DNA of 6,536 nt from Bacteroidia bacterium (lineage in GTDB: Bacteria; Bacteroidota; Bacteroidia; Cytophagales; Cyclobacteriaceae), in NCBI GenBank assembly GCA_012031955.1, contig JAAURZ010000137.1, positions 1-6,536 on the forward strand. Direction: 5' to 3'. A model generated the notes under the pieces. That model saw only the letters and a list, made by a program, of their open reading frames with translations. It was not told where the DNA came from and searched no databases. A program made the position numbers and the translations under genes. This document shows positions 1-6,536 of the stretch, piece by piece (position 1 is the stretch's first letter; each line of letters starts with the position of its first letter).

Positions 1-2598
1 TTGTCACCAAATCCGGGGCAGCTTTTGCAAGGGAAGGTTTCCGGTGTAAACGTAACGAGTGCAAGTGGTGAGCCCGGTGCTGCGCAAAATGTGATCATCC
101 GTGGTATCGGCAGCTTGCGTTCCGGAACCCAGCCGCTTTACGTGGTCGACGGCTTCTTGCTCGACAATTCCGATCAGGGCGTTGACACCAACCCGCTAAA
201 CTTTCTGAATCCCAACGACATTGAAAGCATAGACGTGCTGAAGGATGCAAGCGCTACGGCGGTCTACGGCTCGCGGGCGTCGAACGGCGTTGTTGTGATC
301 ACCACGAAGAAAGGAAAATCCGGAAATACGGAAATGAATCTCTCGGCATCTACAGCTTGGTCCAAGATGTCTAATAAAATAGATGTGTTCGGTGCCGATG
401 AATTCCGCAGCCAGGTACAAGCCGAGGGTGGAACGCTGAACGACTTCGGAGGAAATACAGATTGGCAGGATGTATTGTCTCAAACAGGCGTATCAAACCA
501 AATCGATTTCTCCATCAGCGGCGCCACCACGGAGAAATTTTCCTACTACGCATCGGTAGGCGTTCAGGATCAGGAAGGGATATTGAAGAATAGTAACCTG
601 AAACGATATTCCGGAAAGCTGAACATGAATCAAAAGGCAATCAACGGCAGACTGAACATCGACTACAATCTTACAGCGTCGCACACTGAAAACTTACGCC
701 CCAACATAGGTTCCACCATAAGCGACATGCTGAACCTGAATCCCACCATTCCGGCCTATACCAACGGTGAGCCTACACCACTAACAACCAATGCCTTGAA
801 CCCCCTGAAGAGGTATGAGATATATAGCGACCAGGCAGTCAACAACCGAATTTTGGCGGGCATTTCACCCTCGATAGAAATACTGGACCACCTTGTATAC
901 AAAATGAACCTTGGTGTCGACTACTCCACCACAACCCGTGACCAGCAGTACAAACCTTTTCCTTCCGTTATCAATGAGTCTAATATTTCGAATGGGTCGC
1001 TCTCTACTTTAATTAGCACAAATACGAATAAGCTGGTAGAGAACACACTTACTTATAACTGGCACAAGAACACGCACAACGTTATTCTATTGGCCGGACA
1101 TTCTTACCAAAACTTTTTGGAAGAAGACAGAACGTTTTTATACAGGGGCTTCGCCAATAACAATATCGAACCCAAGTATCAGGACCAAACCAGTACAACG
1201 GTATATCCTACCACAGTGAGTTCGTCTGCTGTTAAGAACGAGTTGCAATCATTCTTCGGAAGACTTAATTATTCCTACAACGATAAGTACTTGTTTACAG
1301 CTACACTTCGTGCCGATGGATCGTCGAAGTTTGGAGAGAACAACAAGTATGGCTATTTCCCTTCCGTTGCCCTCGGGTGGAACTTAAGCAATGAAGGTTT
1401 TATGGAAAGCTCGGTTTTCAACAACCTCAAGTTGCGCGCAAGCTGGGGTAAAACGGGTAACCAGGAGATTCCTTCCAAGATCACAAAAGCAAGCTATGCC
1501 GAAGATCGGCTAATAACAGGGGGTTCAAGTCTTAACACCTATCCCATCGATCCGGATGCCACCTCGATCAGCGGTTATCCATACGGCATCGTGTACACAC
1601 GTTTGGCGAATCCTGATCTCCAGTGGGAAGTATCTACCCAAATAGATGTGGGCATTGACTTCGCGATCCTGGGCAGCCGATTGACTGGCAGTGTGGATTA
1701 TTTCAATAAGCAGTCCTCTAATATACTGTTGGAAGTTACCCCCGCCGATCCCGTACAGCCTACCGCTACCTACTGGACCAACATCCGGGATATGAAGATA
1801 CAAAACAATGGTTTCGAGCTGACATTGGATTATCATGGCAACGCAAGCGCCGACTTCTCCTATAATATAGGTGGAAACATTACCTACATTCAAAACAAGG
1901 TAAAAGACTCGCCCTATTCGGTGCTCACCACGGGAGCGGCCCAGGGTTCCGGACAAACTGGCGCGACCATTAATGGCTATGTCAACAACGAGGCAATAGG
2001 CGCATTCTATATGTTTCAATTCGATGGCATCGGCGACGACGGCCTCAACGTGTTTAAAGACGTTAACGGAGACGGTGCCACATTGGACAACGATCGCAGC
2101 GTGGTCGGCAGTGCTATTCCAAAGGTACTCTATGCTTTTCACCTGAACTTGGCGTACAAAGGTTTTGACCTCGGTCTCAACTTCAATGGCGTATCAGGAA
2201 ACAAAGTGTACAATCATACGGCTATGAGTCTGTTCACCAAGGCACAATTAACTAAATCCAACAACACCACGGATTTTGCTGTTCAGTATCCCAACGAGTC
2301 TGTGACCAACGCCAATACCGTATCCACACGTTACCTGGAGAATGGCGCTTTCCTGAGATTGAATAACGCGACGTTGTCGTACAACCTGTCGGCAGAGAAG
2401 ATCGGATTGTCAAACGTGCTGCGAAACATCCGTGTGTCGCTAACCGGTCAGAACTTGTTCGTCTTAACCGATTATTCCGGCTTCGACCCTGAGATCAACA
2501 CTGGAGTTACTTCAGGAGGAATTCAAACCTTCGGCATCGATTACTTCACTTATCCCAAGGCAAGAACATTCCTGGTCGGTCTGAATGTCACATTCTAG
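1..2598 (+). CDS. SusC/RagA-family TonB-linked outer-membrane receptor, 5' end outside window
   Basis: This is the C-terminal part of a SusC-like TonB-dependent transporter, the outer-membrane barrel that takes up a large ligand under a SusD lid using TonB energy. The reading frame is already open at base 1, and the TTG there is an internal codon rather than a start. Residues 1-105 are the plug domain: [16 protein letters not shown] (32-38), the SusC signature QPLYVVDG (44-51), then [20 protein letters not shown] and [10 protein letters not shown]. The rest is a long beta-barrel rich in alternating aromatic strands, ending in a typical C-terminal strand (LVGLNVTF). A DVNGDG acidic loop (687-692), common in this family, may bind Ca2+. 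Full-length members are usually about 950-1100 residues, so the signal peptide, carboxypeptidase-regulatory-like domain and TonB box are missing upstream. The frame is intact throughout. The family is certain; the substrate cannot be told from sequence. Confidence 0.96.
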   Translation: MSPNPGQLLQGKVSGVNVTSASGEPGAAQNVIIRGIGSLRSGTQPLYVVDGFLLDNSDQGVDTNPLNFLNPNDIESIDVLKDASATAVYGSRASNGVVVITTKKGKSGNTEMNLSASTAWSKMSNKIDVFGADEFRSQVQAEGGTLNDFGGNTDWQDVLSQTGVSNQIDFSISGATTEKFSYYASVGVQDQEGILKNSNLKRYSGKLNMNQKAINGRLNIDYNLTASHTENLRPNIGSTISDMLNLNPTIPAYTNGEPTPLTTNALNPLKRYEIYSDQAVNNRILAGISPSIEILDHLVYKMNLGVDYSTTTRDQQYKPFPSVINESNISNGSLSTLISTNTNKLVENTLTYNWHKNTHNVILLAGHSYQNFLEEDRTFLYRGFANNNIEPKYQDQTSTTVYPTTVSSSAVKNELQSFFGRLNYSYNDKYLFTATLRADGSSKFGENNKYGYFPSVALGWNLSNEGFMESSVFNNLKLRASWGKTGNQEIPSKITKASYAEDRLITGGSSLNTYPIDPDATSISGYPYGIVYTRLANPDLQWEVSTQIDVGIDFAILGSRLTGSVDYFNKQSSNILLEVTPADPVQPTATYWTNIRDMKIQNNGFELTLDYHGNASADFSYNIGGNITYIQNKVKDSPYSVLTTGAAQGSGQTGATINGYVNNEAIGAFYMFQFDGIGDDGLNVFKDVNGDGATLDNDRSVVGSAIPKVLYAFHLNLAYKGFDLGLNFNGVSGNKVYNHTAMSLFTKAQLTKSNNTTDFAVQYPNESVTNANTVSTRYLENGAFLRLNNATLSYNLSAEKIGLSNVLRNIRVSLTGQNLFVLTDYSGFDPEINTGVTSGGIQTFGIDYFTYPKARTFLVGLNVTF

Positions 2599-2616
2599 AA
2601 TGGAAAAGAACGCTTA

Positions 2617-2633
2617 TTCAAATATCATTTGAA
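2617..2633. repeat. Small AT-rich inverted repeat between the susC-like and susD-like genes
   Basis: TTCAAAT at 2617-2623 and ATTTGAA at 2627-2633 are perfect 7-base inverted arms around a 3-base spacer, in the 46-base gap just before the SusD start. It has only one G-C pair and no T-run after it, so it is not an intrinsic terminator. It could be a weak mRNA hairpin affecting translation or stability of the second gene, or chance in AT-rich DNA. Confidence 0.3.
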
Positions 2634-2644
2634 ATAGAGAAATT

Positions 2645-4391
2645 ATGAAAAACATTAAACTTATGAGAGCGCTACCAGTAGCCATATTTTTGATTGCATT
2701 CTTCGGTTGCACCTCGCTCGAGGAAGAAATTCTTGACGAGTCGCTTACCGGCACAGGTCAGGCAGAAGTAGTAAGCGGATCGATAGCGCCTGTGTATGGC
2801 CTTCTCCGCCAGGTATGGTTGCATACAGTGAACTTCGGACTTCAGGAGGTTGCCTCCGATGAGGCCATCCTTCCTTACCGTGGTGGTACAGATTGGTATG
2901 ACGGAGGCAAGTTCATTTCGGTTCACCAGCACCTTATGACACCCAGCAATGCCTTGGTAGGAGATTCCTGGACATACATAACGTTGTGCCTGTCGCGAGC
3001 AGTAATTGCGGAAGAACGATTAAGACCCGAAGCTGAAAAAGGCAATGCGGAAGCTGAGGATGCGCTTAACGAAATGATCGCCATGAATGCATACCTCAAT
3101 ATGTTGGCACTAGACAACTGGGGTCTTGTTTTCAAAAAAGAACGTTCCGATCAGGTATCCGGAAATTTTAAGAGGGCAGGAAGCAGTCGACTATATTGAA
3201 GGCAAGCTGTTGTCGGTTGTGAATGTGATGAGCAACGACAACGGCCCGGGCAGACTTAACAAAGATGCCGTAAGTGCTTTGCTGGCGCGTTTGTATTTGA
3301 ATGCCGCCGTTTATCGCAATCCCTACGGAACACCTGACTTCAAGCAGGAAGACATGAATAAGGTTATCCAGTATACCGACAATATCATTTCGGGGTCTCA
3401 CTCATTGTCAGCCGAATACTTCGATCTGTTCAGCGATGATAACCATACCAACCCGGAACTGATCTTCGCCCTCGACCAACGAGGTGTGCTTGAAACCGAA
3501 CATAGCCGATGGGCCTATTGGCCGATATCCGGCGCTCAGATTCCAAGACCAGAATTCCCGAGCACCAGGGGAACCGATGCCGTGGCAGCTACGCCCGACT
3601 TTATTCAGACCTGGGTGGATGCCTATGGCCCTGCTGACCCCGCTGATGCCGATGCCCGCTTCCACCAGCAAAACACAATTATACCCGATGACCTTAAAGA
3701 TCTTACTGGTGTAACGCCGGCCAACGATGCGGATCATTACTACTGCATAGCAGCGCAGGATTTTGAAATCGACAGGGGAATACTTCGTGGTGTTATATGG
3801 GGACCGAGAAAAGACGCCGGTGGTAATATTTTGAAATGCGGCGATGGCACAGTACGGATATATCCAGTGATCAAATTAAATGATGCCGACGCAAACCAGG
3901 TCTATGTGAACCATACCCTCAATGTCGACTTCACTGATGCAGGTAGTCTGCACAACACAGGTTACAGGTTTTCGAAGTATCAATTCAGCCATACCGCCCC
4001 GAACTGTTGTTCATACAGCAGCGTGGACGTAGTGTTGCTTCGCTTGGGCGAGATCTACTTGATGCGTGCAGAAGCGAAGTTGAGAAACGGAGACAACGCC
4101 GGTGCCTTGGCGGACGTCAATACCCTGAGAACTTCAAGAACTGCCCGCGCCGCACAAACTCCGGAAGCATTGGCTTCAATTAATCTCGACCTGTTGTTCC
4201 GTGAAGCAGGATTTGAACTCTATTGGGAAGGCCTGAGAAGAAACTATCAAATACGGTACGGTAAATACGAAGGAAGCTGGACCGGTAAGACCGACAGCGA
4301 CGTGCACAAAAGATTGTTCCCGATCCCTCAGAAAGCAATCGACGGCGCTTCCAGCGAAAAAGGATTTTTAGTACAGAATCAAGGATACTAA
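2645..4391 (+). CDS. SusD/RagB-family nutrient-binding outer-membrane lipoprotein, one frameshift
   Basis: This is the surface lipoprotein partner of the upstream SusC-like barrel, 46 bases after it and surely in the same operon. It forms the ligand-binding lid of the transporter. The ATG at 2645 gives a lipoprotein signal peptide (hydrophobic PVAIFLIAFFG, lipidated Cys22). An N-terminal SusD motif follows: QEVASDEAILPYRGG, then DWYDGG (83-88). The frame running from the start hits a stop at 3199, but the family sequence continues one frame over from 3162 (EILRGQEAVDYI). One extra base near 3161 (TCC-G-GAA) explains this. Restored, the protein is about 581 residues, normal for SusD. The C-terminal half has LLRLGEIYLMRAEA (464-477, TPR-like), WEGLRR (527-532) and the terminal RLFPIPQKAID (556-566). 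As written the gene makes a 184-residue truncated product. Whether the indel is a sequence error or a true mutation cannot be decided here. Confidence 0.93.
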
Positions 4392-4428
4392 AAGATGCCC
4401 GTCGGTTGACAAGAGCAAATCTGTCAGG

Positions 4429-4467
4429 AAAAGGTCGAAAGCTGTTGGATGGCTTTCGACCTTTTTT
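4429..4467 (+). terminator. Strong intrinsic terminator ending the susC-susD operon
   Basis: GGTCGAAAGC (4433-4442) pairs perfectly with GCTTTCGACC (4452-4461) around a 9-base loop. Four flanking A-U pairs (4429-4432 with 4462-4465) extend the stem to 14 bp, and six Ts (4462-4467) follow. It sits 37 bases after the SusD stop and 47 bases before the next start. The A-run on the other side means it could also work in reverse, although no convergent gene is seen. It shows that the phospholipase gene downstream probably has its own promoter. Confidence 0.93.
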
Positions 4468-4514
4468 GTTCCATCCATGAGCCAATCAAACTATTTTCTA
4501 AATAACTGACGAAC

Positions 4515-5607
4515 ATGAACTATCTACAAACACACCTTGTCTCAATCACATTCGTTTGCCTTTCATTTGTCGTTGTAAAAGGCCAGGAACTTAAGATGAA
4601 CCAGACGCAAGTCATCGGCAGTCACAACAGTTACAAAATCGGTATCGAAAAACCATTGATGGACATAATCTTGTCCGAACGCCCGGAAGCAACAGGATTG
4701 GATTATCGACACATTTCCATCACGCAACAATTGGATTTAGGCTTGAGGAGTCTTGAGATAGATGTGCTTTATGACCCGGAAGGAGGTCGGTTCTCACATC
4801 CGAAAGGACTGGAAATGCTGCGCGCTCAGGGAGTGGAGAGCCAACCGTACACGCCGAAACAATGGAAGATCCCGGCTTCAAAGTGCTTCATGTACCGGAT
4901 ATCGATTTCAGAAGTCACTGTGCCACCTTCAAAGCGTGTCTGTCTGATATCAAAGACTGGTCACAATCGCATAGCGATCACCTGCCGATCATTATCACCA
5001 TCAATCCAAAGACTTCAGGACTTAACAGGCCGGGTTTGCAGAGGTCATACCATTCGATAAGAAAGTACTCGATGCACTGGACAAAGAGATTCTTGAGATT
5101 TTTGACGCCGGTCATTTAATTACTCCGAAACAGGTAAAAGGAAAATACCAAACACTACGCAAGGCAATCGTGGAGAAAGGCTGGCCAGGCCTTGTCCAGG
5201 CGCGAGGAAAAATACTTTTCGTATTGGATGCCGGAAAGGAACTGACAGATTTGTATGTACAGGGAGATGACGGTTACGCGAGACCTATGTTTTCCAATAC
5301 CGACCCCGGCAATCCGCATGCGGCTTTCTTGATCATGAATGATCCGATCAGGCAGGAAAAAGAAATAACTGACATGGTAAAACAGGGTTTTATGGTACGT
5401 ACCCGTGCAGATGCCGACACCAGGGAGGCGCGAACTGGAGACAAGCGCAGATTTGAAGCAGCCATTCGGTCCGGGGCGCAGGTAATCACGACGGATTATT
5501 ATCTGAAATCATTGAGCCCAAACAACGACTTCGAAATTGTTTTCGATGGCAAATACAGCCATTGCAACCCGGTGCTTGCAGAGTCATCGGTGTGTGAGTT
5601 GGAGTAA
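4515..5607 (+). CDS. Secreted Ca2+-dependent PI-specific phospholipase C-like protein, two frameshifts
   Basis: The family (PI-PLC-C1, Streptomyces SaPLC1-like) cleaves phosphatidylinositol or related phosphodiesters by a Ca2+-dependent TIM-barrel mechanism. The ATG at 4515 begins a signal peptide (hydrophobic 8-21, likely cut after VKG, residue 23), so the protein is exported. Visible active-site motifs are VIGSHNSYK with His37, RSLEIDV with Glu81 and Asp83, and His95 in RFSHPKG. The family sequence then continues in two other frames. PGFKVLHVPDIDF follows a missing base near 4857-4861. FAEVIPFDKKVLDALDKEI and the rest follow a missing T near 5035-5037. Adding one base at each point gives an unbroken 364-residue protein of family size, with RTRADADT (296-303), SGAQVITTDYY (320-330) and CNPV (351-354) in the C-terminal half. 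As written, translation stops at 5060 after 181 residues. A terminator upstream separates it from the susC-susD operon. The exact substrate is inferred from the family only. Confidence 0.88.
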
Positions 5608-5723
5608 GCTGAATGCTTGTCCAGCCGGTGTTTTTCCATGTTAACTCCTTCGCGAAAAATATGGATTGACTGAAGATGATCTTGACTAAATTGTATTTTC
5701 GTAATTGGAGATTATAATTGACG

Positions 5724-5804
5724 ATGGCATCGCGACGCGGCCAGTCGATTCACAGGAAAGTGGTTTCCCAGTTGGCAAAGGCTGCGGAAAAATTCGAGGC
5801 ATGA
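5724..5804 (+). CDS. Possible 26-residue basic small ORF overlapping the next gene
   Basis: An ATG at 5724 opens a 26-codon frame that begins MASRRGQSIHRKV and ends LAKAAEKFEA. It has a basic N-terminus and a likely amphipathic helix after it. Its TGA overlaps the ATG of the next gene as ATGA (5801-5804), the classic arrangement for coupled translation. A GGAG lies at 5707-5710, rather far upstream. I do not recognise the peptide. It is short enough to be chance, and the same bases are also open as a 5' extension of the next gene's frame (from TTG 5705), so confidence is low. Confidence 0.25.
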   Translation: MASRRGQSIHRKVVSQLAKAAEKFEA

Positions 5805-6252
5805 AAAAGGAACTATCAAGTGGACTGACATTCGTTTACAAATTCGTTATCCCGACACTATGGACGTCGGTGATAGTTTTAGTGACAATACTTGCTTACG
5901 TTGACACGCGCCACGTTGGAAATTTCTTAATGTTGCTTGCAATTCTCCCATTTTGCTTTTTGTTCGACTTAAGAAAGTATCATTTGACGATCAATTCATT
6001 TATGTTTCAAACTGGCGGACAGAAACCATTTATGAGTTATCTAAACTAAAAGCGCTTAATGAAAGCGACATGTCGATATTTAATCTCTGGTTTGAATTGG
6101 AAATCAGGAACAGAAAGGGAGAAATTGACAAGATTGACTTTATGCCACGAGTCATGGATGACATTCGATTCCGATTTTCAGGACAACTTACCGGACGACT
6201 ATTGGAACTAGAGACATTACGGAAAATTGAACTGACCGAGGAGGCCATCTGA
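5801..6252 (+). CDS. Small membrane protein, two helices plus soluble tail, one frameshift
   Basis: I do not recognise a named family. The ATG at 5801 (MKKELSSGLTF) leads into two predicted membrane segments, about residues 15-34 (FVIPTLWTSVIVLVTILAYV) and 39-55 (VGNFLMLLAILPFCF). The frame then stops at 6049, but the neighbouring frame continues with RLKKVSFDDQFIYVSNW and a mixed alpha/beta tail ending ELTEEAI at 6252. Adding one T to the T5 run at 5957-5961 joins them into about 150 residues. The pattern of two helices, then a short strand-rich stretch (VSFDDQFIYVSNW...IYELSKLKAL), resembles small Bacteroidota membrane proteins with a PH-like tail; that is an inference. ATG 5801 is preferred over the TTG at 5705 because the extra 32 residues are low in recognisable structure and start far before the helices. 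The base composition looks more AT-rich than the receptor gene. Confidence 0.68.
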
Positions 6253-6536
6253 CATTACATCGGCCAAGGACATGTCATTTTTTGAAAACTCAAGGGTAGT
6301 TGGTCGGACTGTTGAACCGTTTCAAATCTATTCCATGTCTTTTCCAGCAGGTAGTCACACTTTGGACTCACAAAGTATTTAAGGCATTTTTCCGGTCAAT
6401 GCGCAAAAAACGTTTTCAGAAATAAACCGGTTGCGTGGCACTTTGCAAGTAAACCAAATGCGTTACCCACACGGTTGTGCAGTTCACGCGCCGATTTTGG
6501 TTTTGTTAATGCCGATAAGGAGTATGATTCCCAGTA
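6253..6536. other. Tail without a convincing gene; several palindromes and hairpins
   Basis: No credible long gene is seen on either strand. It holds perfect palindromes GACATGTC (6269-6276), AAAACGTTTT (6407-6416) and AACCGGTT (6425-6432). There is also a hairpin ACTTTG/CAAAGT (6359-6364 with 6371-6376) and a shorter GCATT/AATGC one (6384-6388 with 6398-6402). GCGTG (6433-6437) can pair with CACGC (6485-6489), and GCAC (6438-6441) with GTGC (6477-6480), leaving an AGTT bulge. A 46-codon frame on the minus strand (6396-6536) runs off the edge and could be a gene end. This may be a structured or repeated intergenic element, but the sequence alone does not prove it. Confidence 0.4.

Noticed and set aside
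1525..2142. 205-codon open frame on the minus strand inside the receptor gene
   Set aside because: It lies wholly antisense to well-conserved SusC barrel sequence and has no recognisable motif or start context, so it is a shadow of the codon pattern.
3484..3714. 76-codon plus-strand frame inside the SusD-like gene
   Set aside because: The overlapping frame carries continuous SusD sequence; this one has no family features.
4464..4514. Bacteroidota-type promoter for the phospholipase (TTTG at 4465-4468, TATTTTCT at 4492-4499)
   Set aside because: The -7 element matches TAnnTTTG only partly, the spacing of 23 is longer than the usual 19-21, and the TTTG overlaps the terminator T-run. A promoter is expected here but not shown.
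5682..5718. Promoter with TTGACT (5682-5687) and TATAAT (5713-5718) before the membrane-protein gene
   Set aside because: The spacing is 25 bases, too long for a sigma70-type promoter, and Bacteroidota use a different consensus. A TATTTTCG at 5694-5701 is also only a partial match.
3126..5961. Programmed ribosomal frameshifting
   Set aside because: No X-XXY-YYZ slippery heptamer with a downstream pseudoknot is evident, the shifts go in different directions, and four in three unrelated genes would be implausible.
6272..6382. 36-codon plus-strand ORF starting MSFFENSRVVGRTV
   Set aside because: It is short, has no recognised motif or ribosome-binding signal, and frames of this length are expected by chance.
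6433..6512. Integron attC-like site suggested by the bulged hairpin and GTTA sequences
   Set aside because: The GTTACCC and GTTAATG sequences do not fit the GTTRRRY core, and no matching inverse core is present at the other end of the fold.
1..6536. CRISPR array, tRNA, rRNA, insertion sequence or defence system
   Set aside because: No regularly spaced repeats, cloverleaf, transposase or nuclease motifs were seen on either strand.

Overview
The window looks like Bacteroidota chromosome, probably a Cytophagales-type environmental bacterium. The main reason is an adjacent SusC-like TonB-dependent receptor and SusD-like lipoprotein, a pair essentially restricted to that phylum. The start regions also lack clear Shine-Dalgarno sequences, as is usual there. 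The order-level guess is an inference from style, not from a database match.

Layout, all genes on the + strand: (1) positions 1-2598, the C-terminal ~865 residues of a SusC/RagA-family outer-membrane receptor whose 5' end lies before the window; (2) 2645-4391, its SusD/RagB-family surface lipoprotein, broken by one frameshift near 3161; (3) 4429-4467, a strong intrinsic terminator that closes the susC-susD operon; (4) 4515-5607, a secreted Ca2+-dependent phosphatidylinositol-specific phospholipase C-like protein (SaPLC1/PI-PLC-C1 type), broken by two frameshifts near 4860 and 5036; (5) 5724-5804, a possible 26-residue small ORF that overlaps the next gene by ATGA; (6) 5801-6252, a small two-helix membrane protein with a soluble tail, broken by one frameshift in a T5 run near 5959; (7) 6253-6536, a tail with no convincing gene but several palindromes and hairpins.

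The SusC/SusD pair should import a large ligand, probably an oligosaccharide or other oligomer, across the outer membrane. No glycoside hydrolase or other enzyme that would name the substrate is visible. The phospholipase is outside the operon (terminator between them), so a functional link to the transporter is only a guess.

The most striking property of the window is four single-base frameshifts in three consecutive genes within ~2.8 kb, while the 2.6 kb receptor is intact. In every case adding or removing one base restores a full-length family protein (about 581, 364 and 150 residues). Indel errors in the sequence are the simplest explanation; recent gene decay is the alternative. I did not find a convincing new biological system here.
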